Assembly (NCBI RefSeq): GCF_900187605.1
Contig: NZ_FYEA01000005.1
Span: forward strand, 124,001 to 188,000
Origin: Pseudomonas sp. Irchel 3H7
Lineage (GTDB): Bacteria; Pseudomonadota; Gammaproteobacteria; Pseudomonadales; Pseudomonadaceae
DNA length: 64,000 nt
Direction: 5' to 3'
Shown: positions 37,307-46,677 of the stretch, piece after piece
Position numbering within the stretch: position 1 is the stretch's first letter
Layout of the letters: every line of letters begins with the position of its first letter
The notes under the pieces: model-generated
What the model saw: the letters and a program-made list of their open reading frames with translations, nothing else
Told to the model about the DNA's origin: nothing
Databases searched by the model: none
Position numbers and translations under genes: made by a program

Positions 37307-39010
37307 ATGTCCCAAGAATTCGATTACATCATCATCGGTGCCGGCTCGGCCGGTAACACCCTGGCGACCCGTCTGACTGAAGACGCCGGCGTCACCGTTC
37401 TGCTGCTCGAAGCAGGCGGCCCGGACTACCGTTTCGACTTCCGCACGCAAATGCCGGCTGCCCTGGCGTTCCCGCTGCAAGGTCGTCGTTACAACTGGGC
37501 GTACGAAACCGATCCAGAGCCACACATGGACGGTCGCCGGATGGAATGCGGTCGCGGCAAAGGCCTCGGCGGTTCCTCGTTGATCAACGGCATGTGCTAC
37601 ATCCGTGGTAACGCCATGGACTACGACGGCTGGGCAAAACTGCCAGGTCTGGAAGACTGGTCGTACCTCGACTGCCTGCCGTACTTCCGCAAAGCCGAAA
37701 CCCGCGACATCGGCCCGAACGATTACCACGGTGGCGAAGGCCCGGTCAGCGTGACCACGCCGAAGGCGGGCAACAACCCGTTGTTCCACGCCATGGTTGA
37801 AGCTGGCGTACAAGCCGGTTACCCGCGCACCGAAGACTTGAACGGTTACCAGCAGGAAGGCTTCGGCCCGATGGACCGCACCGTGACGCCGAACGGCCGT
37901 CGTGCCTCCACCGCGCGTGGCTACCTCGACGTCGCCAAGAAGCGTTCGACCCTGACCATCGTCACTCACGCCCTGACCGACAAGATTCTGTTCGAAGGCA
38001 AGCGTGCCGTTGGCGTGCGTTACCTGGTTGGCGACGCCGAAGAGCGTGTCGAAGTCAAAGCGCGCAAAGAAGTGCTGCTGTGCTCCGGCGCCATCGCTTC
38101 GCCGCAGATTCTGCAGCGTTCCGGTGTCGGTCCTGCCGAACTGCTGAAGTCGCTCGACATTCCGGTCGTTCACGACCTGCCGGGCGTCGGTGAAAACCTG
38201 CAGGATCACCTTGAGCTGTACCTGCAATACGCCTGCACTCAGCCGGTTTCGCTGTACCCGTCGCTGCTCTGGTACAACCAGCCGGCCATCGGTGCCGAGT
38301 GGCTGTTCAACGGCACCGGCATCGGCGCCAGCAACCAGTTCGAAGCCGGCGGTTTCATCCGTTCGCGTCCGGAATTCGAATGGCCGAACATCCAGTACCA
38401 CTTCCTGCCAGTGGCGATTAACTACAACGGCAGCAACGGTGTGAAAGAGCACGGTTTCCAGGCGCACATGGGTTCCATGCGCTCGCCAAGCCGTGGTCGC
38501 ATCCAGGCCAAATCGAAAGACCCGCGCCAGCACCCGAGCATCCTGTTCAACTACATGGCTACCGAGCAGGACTGGCAGGAATTCCGCGACGGCATCCGCC
38601 TGACCCGTGAAATCATGCAGCAGCCGGCACTCGACGCTTTCCGTGGCCGCGAAATCAGCCCGGGCATCGAAGTGCAAACCGATGAGCAGCTGGACAAGTT
38701 CATCCGCGAGCACGCCGAAACCGCGTTCCACCCGTCCTGCTCGTGCAAGATGGGCACCGACGAGATGGCTGTGGTTGATGGCGAAGGTCGCGTGCACGGC
38801 ATGCAGAGCCTGCGTGTGGTCGATGCCTCGATCATGCCGATCATCACCACCGGCAACCTCAACGCGCCGACGATCATGATCGCCGAGAAAATCGCCGACA
38901 AGATCCGTGGTCGCAAACCACTGCCGCGCAGCAATGCTGCTTACTACGTGGCGGGCGATGCGCCGGTGAAGGGCAAGCCGATGCGTGATATCACCCCGGC
39001 GGCTCAGTAA
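37307..39010 (+). CDS. betA: Choline dehydrogenase
   Basis: Membrane-associated GMC flavoprotein of 567 residues oxidising choline to betaine aldehyde. The FAD motif is [17 protein letters not shown] (residues 6-22). The GMC signature is [20 protein letters not shown] (about 80-99) and the catalytic His is in HPSCSCKMG. The start MSQEFDYII follows GAGGG and fits other BetA proteins. Confidence 0.96.
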   Translation: MSQEFDYIIIGAGSAGNTLATRLTEDAGVTVLLLEAGGPDYRFDFRTQMPAALAFPLQGRRYNWAYETDPEPHMDGRRMECGRGKGLGGSSLINGMCYIRGNAMDYDGWAKLPGLEDWSYLDCLPYFRKAETRDIGPNDYHGGEGPVSVTTPKAGNNPLFHAMVEAGVQAGYPRTEDLNGYQQEGFGPMDRTVTPNGRRASTARGYLDVAKKRSTLTIVTHALTDKILFEGKRAVGVRYLVGDAEERVEVKARKEVLLCSGAIASPQILQRSGVGPAELLKSLDIPVVHDLPGVGENLQDHLELYLQYACTQPVSLYPSLLWYNQPAIGAEWLFNGTGIGASNQFEAGGFIRSRPEFEWPNIQYHFLPVAINYNGSNGVKEHGFQAHMGSMRSPSRGRIQAKSKDPRQHPSILFNYMATEQDWQEFRDGIRLTREIMQQPALDAFRGREISPGIEVQTDEQLDKFIREHAETAFHPSCSCKMGTDEMAVVDGEGRVHGMQSLRVVDASIMPIITTGNLNAPTIMIAEKIADKIRGRKPLPRSNAAYYVAGDAPVKGKPMRDITPAAQ

Positions 39011-39031
39011 GACGTAATACCGCGTCACGGC

Positions 39032-39125
39032 TAATCGCTGGCAAGCCAGCTCCCACAGGGTTTTGCGTCGTTCACACATATTGTGTTCACCAAAAAACCT
39101 GTGGGAGCCTGGCTTGCCAGCGATG
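39032..39125. repeat. REP palindrome pair, family C
   Basis: Inverted pair of AATCGCTGGCAAGCCAGCTC after betA. Confidence 0.9.
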
Positions 39126-39293
39126 GGGCCCTCAGATTCAGCACAAATTCCCTCGCTGCACAGTAAATCCCCCTACACCCCCTCTTCACTTGATCCTACC
39201 CCCACGCAGGCCTACTCTAGACCTCGCGCAACCTTTTCACCCCTCCCCGCCGAGTAGCCTCACCCCGCTTCCCCCTGACAAGGAGGTTCCCGA

Positions 39294-40736
39294 ATGTTCG
39301 ATTTCCACCCCCAGCTCAAGCAGCGCTTCGCTGCCTTGCGCACGGGCGCTGAGTTCTTTTCCCTGCGATACGTACGCGAGTCCGGGCAGTACCTGTCGGT
39401 ACGTAAAAACGTCGCCGAACCGCCGAGCCTGAGCCGCGACGAAGGCGCGATGCTCACCGTTCGGGTCAATGGTGTTGAGGCCTACGCGGCGACCAACGAT
39501 CTGTCGCAACAAGGTCTGCAAGCCGCCCTCGAACGCGCCGAGCTGCAAGCCCGTCGGCTCAAGCCGCACGCCTTGCTCGACCTGCGCGATCAGCCAGTGT
39601 CCAGCGATCGCGCTGATTACTTTTCGCCCAATCTCGAACAACCCTTCCCGTCCCTGAGCGAATGCTTCGAGCTGCTCGGTGCGGAATCCGCCTCGGTGCC
39701 AAAGGATGAGCGCCTGGTGAATTGGCAGGTGAGCATTGGCATCACCCACGTCGAACAGATCTACCTGAGCAGCGCCGGGGCTGAATTGCGCCAGGCCCAG
39801 CGCTTCGTTTATCCAGGCCTCGACGTCACCGCTTACGACGGCAATGACAGCCAGACTCGCAGCCTCGGTCGCGAGAACTTCGGCCAACAGGGCGGCGCTG
39901 ATGTGATCAGCCGTTGCGGTTTGATCGGCGCCGGTCCGCAAGTTGCCGATCAGGCCCTGCAACTGCTGCTTGCGCCGAACACCCCGCAAGGCCCGCGCGA
40001 CCTGCTGTTGATGCCGGACCAGATGATGCTGCAGATCCACGAATCCATCGGCCACCCGCTGGAACTCGACCGCATCCTCGGCGACGAACGCAATTACGCC
40101 GGCACCAGTTTCGTCAAAGCCAGCGACTTCGGCAGCCTGCAATATGGTTCGAAACTGCTCAACGTGACCTTCGATCCAGGCATTCCCGAAGAACTGGCCA
40201 GCTATGGCCACGATGACGACGGCAGCAAGGCCAGCAAACAATTCCTGATCCGCGATGGCCTGTTGCTGCGTCCGCTGGGCGGGGCGCTGTCGCAGTTCCG
40301 CGCCGGTCTCGATGGCGTTGCCAACAGCCGCGCCTGCGGCTGGAACCGTGCGCCGATCGATCGCATGGCCAACCTTAATATCGAGCCGGGCGATCAGCCA
40401 CTGAACAAACTGATCGAAGGCATCGAGAACGGCATTCTGATGAGCACCAACCGTTCTTGGTCGATCGACGATGCGCGCAACAAATTCCAGTTCGGCTGTG
40501 AATGGGGCCAGTTGATCGAAAACGGCGAACTCAAAGGCGTAGTAAAAAACCCGAACTACCGGGCGATTTCCGCGCACTTCTGGAAAAGCCTGCGCGCCGT
40601 CGGCGACGCCAACACCGTCAAGGTGCTGGGCACGCCGAACTGCGGCAAGGGCGAACCGAACCAGGTGATCCGCGTCGGCCACGCTTCGCCGGCCTGCGTA
40701 TTCAGCAACGTTGATGTGTTTGGGGGAGACGCCTGA
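39294..40736 (+). CDS. TldD/PmbA family metalloprotease, TldD-like subunit
   Basis: Protein of 480 residues with the zinc motif in QIHESIGHPLELDRILGD (HExxH, about residue 248), as in catalytic TldD subunits, which degrade unfolded peptides in the TldD/E chamber. The flanking sequence differs from the housekeeping TldD (which has HEAVGHGLEGD), so this is a paralogous subgroup. Its stop overlaps the next gene by one base (TGATG). AAGGAG precedes the ATG. The natural substrate is unknown. Confidence 0.88.
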   Translation: MFDFHPQLKQRFAALRTGAEFFSLRYVRESGQYLSVRKNVAEPPSLSRDEGAMLTVRVNGVEAYAATNDLSQQGLQAALERAELQARRLKPHALLDLRDQPVSSDRADYFSPNLEQPFPSLSECFELLGAESASVPKDERLVNWQVSIGITHVEQIYLSSAGAELRQAQRFVYPGLDVTAYDGNDSQTRSLGRENFGQQGGADVISRCGLIGAGPQVADQALQLLLAPNTPQGPRDLLLMPDQMMLQIHESIGHPLELDRILGDERNYAGTSFVKASDFGSLQYGSKLLNVTFDPGIPEELASYGHDDDGSKASKQFLIRDGLLLRPLGGALSQFRAGLDGVANSRACGWNRAPIDRMANLNIEPGDQPLNKLIEGIENGILMSTNRSWSIDDARNKFQFGCEWGQLIENGELKGVVKNPNYRAISAHFWKSLRAVGDANTVKVLGTPNCGKGEPNQVIRVGHASPACVFSNVDVFGGDA

Positions 40737-42073
40737 TGAGCATTTCGAAGAGTCAGTCCGACGCCTTCAAGGTCATGGTCGAGTGGCTGCGCGACAGCGT
40801 GCGCGAGCCGGAACAATTCACCCTCAGCTTTGCCGCCGAATCCTCGGCGTTCGTGCGTTTCAATCACGCCAAGGTACGTCAGGCCGGACAAGTGCAGCAG
40901 GCCAATATCGTCCTGAAACTGATCAACGATGGTCGCCACGCCGACCTTCAGGTCACCCTGTCCGGTGATCAGGAAGGCGATCTGCAACGGCTTGCCGAAG
41001 GTCTGCAACAACTGCGCGAAACCCTGCCGTTGCTGCCGCAGGATCCGTATCTGTTGCTCAACCACCACGGCTGGCAGAGCCAGAACGTGCAGGAACATCC
41101 GCTGCCGGACACTGAACAGGTGGTCGATGAAATCTGTGCTGCCGCTGAGGGTCTGGACTTGGTTGGCTTCTATGCGGCCGGCCCGATCAGCCGTGGCTTC
41201 GCCAGTTCTTCGGGAGCGTTTGGCTGGCATCAGGCCAACAGCTTCAACTTCGATTTCAGCCTGTTCCACGAGAACGGTGAAGCGGTGAAAGCCAGCTACG
41301 CCGGGCATGACTGGAGCAGCGAAGGTTTCGCCAAGCGCTTTGCTCAGGCACGTGAGCAACTGGAGTTTCTCGGCCGCCCGCTACGCACCTTGGCGCCGGG
41401 GCAGTACCGTGCGTATCTGGCACCGGCGGCGCTGGAAGAAATCATGGGCATGCTGAGCTGGGGCGGTTTCTCGGCGCAGTCAATCGCGAGCAAGAGCAGC
41501 CCGTTGCAGAAGTTGTATGTCGGCGATCAGGCCTTCAGTCCGCTGCTGTCGCTGGATGAAAAAGTCAGTGAATCGCTGAGCCCGGCGTTTTCCGGCGAAG
41601 GTTATCCGCGCAGCGATCTGCGGCTGATCGTCGAAGGCAAAGCGGGCGATCAACTGGTCGGTTCGCGCAGCGCCGCCGAATATGGCCTGGCCGCCAACGG
41701 CGCCGGCGGCGGTGAAATGCCAAGTGCGTTGAACATGGCAGCGGGTGATCTGGCGCAAGCAGAGATCCTCAAGCAGTTGGGCACCGGGTTGTACATCAGC
41801 AACCTGTGGTACCTGAACTACTCGGATCAACCGGCCGCGCGCATGACTGGCATGACCCGTTTCGCGACCTTCTGGGTCGAGAACGGCGAGATTCAGGCGC
41901 CGGTCAGCACCATGCGCTTTGACGATAGCGCCTACAGCCTGCTCGGTTCGCAGCTGGAAGCGTTGACCGCCGAGCGCGAGTTGCTGCTGTCGGCGAGTAC
42001 GTACAGCCAGCGCAATACCTCGTCGGCGTTACTGCCGGGGGCGCTGGTCAGCCGTTTAACCCTGACCCTCTGA
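40736..42073 (+). CDS. TldD/PmbA family protein, TldE-like subunit
   Basis: Protein of 445 residues without the HExxH motif, as expected of the non-catalytic TldE/PmbA partner. It has matching architecture (FYAAGPISRGFASSSG in the middle and GTGLYISNLWYLNYSDQP near residue 350). Coupling to the upstream gene by TGATG overlap supports a heterodimer. It ends in a family D repeat. Confidence 0.87.
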   Translation: MSISKSQSDAFKVMVEWLRDSVREPEQFTLSFAAESSAFVRFNHAKVRQAGQVQQANIVLKLINDGRHADLQVTLSGDQEGDLQRLAEGLQQLRETLPLLPQDPYLLLNHHGWQSQNVQEHPLPDTEQVVDEICAAAEGLDLVGFYAAGPISRGFASSSGAFGWHQANSFNFDFSLFHENGEAVKASYAGHDWSSEGFAKRFAQAREQLEFLGRPLRTLAPGQYRAYLAPAALEEIMGMLSWGGFSAQSIASKSSPLQKLYVGDQAFSPLLSLDEKVSESLSPAFSGEGYPRSDLRLIVEGKAGDQLVGSRSAAEYGLAANGAGGGEMPSALNMAAGDLAQAEILKQLGTGLYISNLWYLNYSDQPAARMTGMTRFATFWVENGEIQAPVSTMRFDDSAYSLLGSQLEALTAERELLLSASTYSQRNTSSALLPGALVSRLTLTL

Positions 42074-42077
42074 CGGT

Positions 42078-42188
42078 GATCGTTCCCACGCTCTGCGTGG
42101 GAATGCAGCCGGGGACGCTCTGCGTCCCAGCCAAAAGCGGACGCGGAGCGTCCGTTGAGGCATTCCCACGCGGAGCGTGGGAACGATC
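42078..42188. repeat. Family D palindromic repeat
   Basis: Close copy of the 13291-13395 element. It lies between the TldE-like gene and the exporter gene. Confidence 0.9.
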
Positions 42189-42213
42189 ATTAACCCCAAC
42201 GACAAGAGGTTCC

Positions 42214-43641
42214 ATGCCCAACCGCCCGCCTCTCGACGCCATCACCGCCCGCTGGTTGCCGTGGGTCGTCGCCATCGCTTTCTTCATGCAGTCCCTCGAC
42301 GGGACCATCCTCAACACCGCCCTGCCCGCCATGGCTCGCGATCTGGCCGAAGACCCCTTGCGCATGCAGGGCGTGATCATCGCCTACATGCTCACCGTGG
42401 CCTTGCTGATCCCGGCTTCGGGCTGGATCGCCGACCGCTTCGGCACCAAGAAAATCTTCTTCGGCGCGATCCTGCTGTTCAGCTTCGGCTCGCTGCTCTG
42501 CGCTTTGTCGAGCAGCCTGAGCATGCTGATTGGTGCCCGGGTCATTCAGGGTCTGGGCGGTGCGCTGATGCTGCCGGTCGGCCGACTGGTCGTGCTGCGC
42601 GCTTATCCACGATCCGAGCTGGTGCGGATCATGGGTTTCATCACCATCCCCGGCCTGCTCGGCCCGTTGATCGGCCCGACCATGGGCGGCTGGATGGTCG
42701 AATACCTGACGTGGCACTGGATCTTCCTGATCAACCTGCCGGTCGGCGTGATCGGCTGCTACGCGGTGTGGAAGTTCATTCCCGACCTGCGCGGCACTGA
42801 GCGTACGCGCTTCGATAGTCTGGGTTTTCTGTTGTTCGGCGCGGCGATGATCCTGATCACCATCGCCATGGAAGGCCTTGGCGAGCTGCACTTGCCGCAC
42901 CTGCGCGTGATGTTGCTGTTGTTCGGTGGCATGGCCTGTCTGGCGGCGCACTGGTTGCGCGCCGGGCACATCGAAAACCCGCTGTTCGCACCGTCGCTGT
43001 TCAAGACCCGCACGTTTGCCGTCGGTATTCTTGGCAACCTGTTCGCGCGTTTGGGCAGCGGCGCGTTGCCGTTTCTGGTGCCGCTGCTGCTGCAAGTGGC
43101 GCTGGGTTATTCACCGTCGCAAGCGGGGATGAGCATGCTGCCGCTGGCGGCGGCGGCGATGATCGCCAAGTGGGTGGCGCGACCGCTGATTGAACGACTT
43201 GGTTATCGCATCGTCCTCACCGGCAACACGCTTGCGCTGGGGATCATGTTGGCGAGCATGGGCCTGGTCAGCGAGCAGACGCCGTACTGGCTGCTGCTGT
43301 GCCTGCTGGCGATTCTCGGCGCGATCAACTCGCTGCAATTTACCGCGATGAACACGGTGACGCTGATCGACCTCGACGACGCCAGCGCCAGCAGTGGCAA
43401 CAGTTTGCTCTCGGTGGTGGCGCAGTTGTCGTTGAGTCTCGGGGTGGCATGCGCCGGTGCATTGCTCGGTGGGTTCACGGCAGAGGTCGGTAACGATGGC
43501 GTGGAAACCGTGCTCGGTGCCTTCCAGCTGACCTTCGTCACCGTCGGCATCATGGCGATGCTCGCGGCAACGATCTTCTCGCAGTTGTCGAAGGAAGACG
43601 GCCGGCGCGCCAAACGTCCGGAAGAACACATCGAACATTAA
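42214..43641 (+). CDS. DHA2 family MFS exporter (MdtD-like)
   Basis: Drug:proton antiporter-type membrane protein of 475 residues. The N-terminal FFMQSLDGTILNTALPAMAR and the motif GWIADRFGTKKIFF closely resemble E. coli MdtD. Around 12-14 membrane segments are visible. The substrate cannot be told from sequence. The start MPNRPPLD is used because the longer frame reads from repeat DNA. Confidence 0.87.
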   Translation: MPNRPPLDAITARWLPWVVAIAFFMQSLDGTILNTALPAMARDLAEDPLRMQGVIIAYMLTVALLIPASGWIADRFGTKKIFFGAILLFSFGSLLCALSSSLSMLIGARVIQGLGGALMLPVGRLVVLRAYPRSELVRIMGFITIPGLLGPLIGPTMGGWMVEYLTWHWIFLINLPVGVIGCYAVWKFIPDLRGTERTRFDSLGFLLFGAAMILITIAMEGLGELHLPHLRVMLLLFGGMACLAAHWLRAGHIENPLFAPSLFKTRTFAVGILGNLFARLGSGALPFLVPLLLQVALGYSPSQAGMSMLPLAAAAMIAKWVARPLIERLGYRIVLTGNTLALGIMLASMGLVSEQTPYWLLLCLLAILGAINSLQFTAMNTVTLIDLDDASASSGNSLLSVVAQLSLSLGVACAGALLGGFTAEVGNDGVETVLGAFQLTFVTVGIMAMLAATIFSQLSKEDGRRAKRPEEHIEH

Positions 43642-43721
43642 GCACTGTTCGTCCAGAACTTTCGAAGAAAGTGGCACGGGGCTGCTACACTGCGCGACAT
43701 TTTGTTTTGCAGGCCAGTCCC

Positions 43722-45107
43722 GTGACCACCATCGCCACCGCTTTTAATACTCTGCCGCTGTCCGCCGCCATGCTGGCTAACCTCGAATCCCTCGGTTATG
43801 CCCAGATGACGCCGATCCAGGCGCAGAGCTTGCCGGTGATCCTCAAGGGGATGGACCTGATCGCCCAGGCCAAGACCGGCAGCGGCAAGACCGCCGCGTT
43901 CGGCATCGGCCTGCTCAACCCGATCAACCCGCGCTACTTCGGTTGCCAGGCACTGGTGATCTGCCCGACGCGTGAGCTGGCCGACCAGGTCGCCAAGGAA
44001 ATCCGTCGTCTGGCCCGTGCCGAAGACAACATCAAGGTCCTGACCCTGTGCGGCGGCGTGTCGTTCGGCCCGCAGATTGCTTCGCTGGAGCACGGCGCGC
44101 ACATCATCGTCGGCACCCCGGGGCGCATCCAGCAGCACCTGCGCAAGGGTTCGCTGGTCCTCGATGGCCTGAACACGCTGATCCTCGACGAAGCTGACCG
44201 CATGCTCGACATGGGTTTCTACGACGCCATCGAAGACATCATCATCAAGACCCCGGAGCGCCGTCAGACCCTGCTGTTCTCCGCGACTTACCCGGTGGGC
44301 ATCAAGCAACTGGCGTCGAAGTTCATGCGTGATCCGCAAACGGTGAAAGCCGAAGCGTTCCACGATGACACGCAGATCGAGCAGCGTTTCTACGAGATTT
44401 CCCCGGAAGATCGCATGGGCGTGGTGACGAAAGTCCTGCACCACTTCCGTCCGGCGTCGTGCGTGGCGTTCTGCTTCACCAAGCAGCAGGTTCAGGAAAC
44501 CGTTGATCACCTGACCGCCAAAGGCATTTCCGCCGTCGGCCTGCACGGCGATCTGGAACAGCGTGATCGCGATCAGGTGCTGGCGATGTTCGCCAACCGC
44601 AGTACCTCGGTACTGGTCGCCACCGACGTCGCCGCCCGAGGTCTGGACATCGATGCGCTGGACATGGTGATCAACGTCGAACTGGCCCGCGATTCGGAAA
44701 TCCACATTCACCGCGTTGGCCGCACCGGTCGCGCTGGCGAGAAAGGCATCGCGATCAGCCTGGTTGCTCCGGGCGAAGCGCACCGCGCGCAAGCCATTGA
44801 GCAGCTGCAGAAGTCGCCGCTGAACTGGGATCAGGTCGATAACCTCAAGTCCCAAGGCCTTGCCCCGCTGCAACCGCCGATGACCACGCTGTGCATCGGC
44901 GCGGGCCGTAAAGACAAGGTTCGCCCGGGCGACATTCTGGGTGCTCTGACGGGTGATGCCGGTATTCCGGGTGCGCAGGTTGGCAAGATCGCGATTTTCG
45001 ACTTCCAGGCTTATGTGGCTGTTGACCGCACCGTGGCCATGCAGGCCTTGCAGCGTTTGAACGACGGCAAGATCAAGGGCCGCTCGCTGCGCGTCCGCAT
45101 CCTTTAA
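43722..45107 (+). CDS. dbpA: ATP-dependent RNA helicase DbpA
   Basis: DEAD-box helicase of 461 residues acting in 50S assembly through 23S rRNA hairpin 92. Q motif region MTPIQAQSLP, Walker A AKTGSGKT, LILDEADRML and HRVGRTGRAGEKG are all present. The C-terminal DbpA RNA-binding domain covers about 385-461. The start is a GTG (VTTIATAFN); an earlier GTG at 43671 is possible but adds unlike sequence. Confidence 0.94.
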   Translation: MTTIATAFNTLPLSAAMLANLESLGYAQMTPIQAQSLPVILKGMDLIAQAKTGSGKTAAFGIGLLNPINPRYFGCQALVICPTRELADQVAKEIRRLARAEDNIKVLTLCGGVSFGPQIASLEHGAHIIVGTPGRIQQHLRKGSLVLDGLNTLILDEADRMLDMGFYDAIEDIIIKTPERRQTLLFSATYPVGIKQLASKFMRDPQTVKAEAFHDDTQIEQRFYEISPEDRMGVVTKVLHHFRPASCVAFCFTKQQVQETVDHLTAKGISAVGLHGDLEQRDRDQVLAMFANRSTSVLVATDVAARGLDIDALDMVINVELARDSEIHIHRVGRTGRAGEKGIAISLVAPGEAHRAQAIEQLQKSPLNWDQVDNLKSQGLAPLQPPMTTLCIGAGRKDKVRPGDILGALTGDAGIPGAQVGKIAIFDFQAYVAVDRTVAMQALQRLNDGKIKGRSLRVRIL

Positions 45108-45123
45108 GAACAACGTAACTCCC

Positions 45124-45210
45124 CTGTAGGAGCTGCCGCAGGCCGCGATCTTTTGACTTTGTTTTTTAAGAGCAAGATCAAAAGATCGCAGCCTGCGGCA
45201 GCTCCTACAG
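45124..45210. repeat. REP palindrome pair, family A
   Basis: Inverted pair with GCAGG variants between dbpA and the flavoprotein gene. Confidence 0.9.
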
Positions 45211-45244
45211 TTCGTTTTGTGGTGATATTTCAGAGGACACCGTT

Positions 45245-46423
45245 TTGCGCTCTACCGAAGTCGTGATCATTGGCGCTGGCGCCGCTGGGTTGATGTGTGC
45301 ACTGACCGCCGCCGGGCGTGGGCGTCAGGTGTTGCTGCTCGACCATGCGAACAAGGCTGGCAAGAAAATCCTGATGTCGGGTGGTGGCCGCTGCAATTTC
45401 ACCAACATGTACACCGAGCCGAGCAATTTCCTCTCGCAAAATCCGCACTTCTGCAAATCCGCACTGGCGCGCTACACCCAGTGGGATTTCATCGGCATGG
45501 TCGGCAAACACGCCGTGCCGTACCACGAGAAGAAACTCGGTCAGCTGTTCTGCGATAACAAATCCAGCGACATCCTTGGCATGCTGCTGGACGAATGCGA
45601 TCAGGCCGGCGTCGAGTTGCATCTGGACACGTCGATTCAGACCATCGAGAAAGTCGAGAACGGTTACCTGCTCGACACTACCCTCGGCCAGATCCAATGC
45701 CAGTCGCTGGTGATCGCCACCGGGGGTCTGTCGATCCCGACACTGGGCGCCACCGGTTTCGGTTATCAGGTCGCCAAGCAGTTCGGCCACGAGCTGCTGC
45801 CGACTCGCGCCGGTCTTGTGCCGTTCACCATCACCGATCAGCTCAAGGAATTGTGCACCGAGCTGTCCGGCACTTCGGTGGATTGTCTGGTCAGCTGCAA
45901 CGACCAGAGCTTTCGCGAGAACATCCTGTTCACTCACCGAGGCCTCAGTGGTCCGGCGATTTTGCAGATCTCCTCGTTCTGGGAATCTGGCGATACGGTG
46001 GAGATCAACCTGCTGCCGGATCACGACGCCGCGAGCTGGCTGCAACAGCAAGTGGCCGAGCGCCCGAACAGTGAATTGAAAACTTTGCTGGGTGAGATTT
46101 TCACCAAGAAGATGGCCAATTTGCTGGCAGATAACTGGTTCGTGTCCAAGCCGATGAAGCAGTACACCCACGCAGAACTGGCGGAGATCGCCGAGAAGCT
46201 CGGCAGCTGGAAAGTCGTACCGGCGGGGACTGAGGGTTATCGCACGGCCGAAGTAACGCTCGGTGGCGTCGATACCCGCGAAGTGTCGTCGAAAACCATG
46301 GAATCGCTGAAAAGCCCCGGCCTGTACTTCATCGGCGAAGTCCTCGACGTCACCGGGCATCTGGGCGGCTTCAACTTCCAGTGGGCCTGGGCCTCGGGCT
46401 ACGCCGCCGCGCAGTACGCTTAA
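45245..46423 (+). CDS. YhiN/HI0933-family FAD-dependent oxidoreductase
   Basis: Flavoprotein of 392 residues with FAD motif VVIIGAGAAGLMCALTAAG (residues 6-24), MSGGGRCNFTN, and the C-terminal FIGEVLDVTGHLGGFNFQWA. It belongs to the BaiN/YhiN group of NAD(P)/FAD-dependent oxidoreductases with unknown substrate. The start is TTG at 45245, preceded by GAGG; there is no ATG that would keep the FAD motif. Confidence 0.88.
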   Translation: MRSTEVVIIGAGAAGLMCALTAAGRGRQVLLLDHANKAGKKILMSGGGRCNFTNMYTEPSNFLSQNPHFCKSALARYTQWDFIGMVGKHAVPYHEKKLGQLFCDNKSSDILGMLLDECDQAGVELHLDTSIQTIEKVENGYLLDTTLGQIQCQSLVIATGGLSIPTLGATGFGYQVAKQFGHELLPTRAGLVPFTITDQLKELCTELSGTSVDCLVSCNDQSFRENILFTHRGLSGPAILQISSFWESGDTVEINLLPDHDAASWLQQQVAERPNSELKTLLGEIFTKKMANLLADNWFVSKPMKQYTHAELAEIAEKLGSWKVVPAGTEGYRTAEVTLGGVDTREVSSKTMESLKSPGLYFIGEVLDVTGHLGGFNFQWAWASGYAAAQYA

Positions 46424-46442
46424 TTCAAAGCTAAATACAAAA

Positions 46443-46538
46443 ACCTGTGGGAGCTGGCTTGCCAGCGATGAGGCCGGCAGATCCAACATCATTGTTGACT
46501 GTCATGCAGCCATCGCTGGCAAGCCAGCTCCCACAGGG
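46443..46538. repeat. REP palindrome pair, family C
   Basis: Inverted pair following the flavoprotein gene. Confidence 0.9.
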
Positions 46539-46677
46539 TTCCGTGCCCAATTCAAGATTTAGTTCTACACAAGATCTCAAAGGAACACTTTTTGCTGTCA
46601 GATGTGATCGGCGCCATTGCGTCGGCGTCATTACTGGCTCAATTTAGCGGCATCGCCTCGGAAGGCCTTCGCACTTC

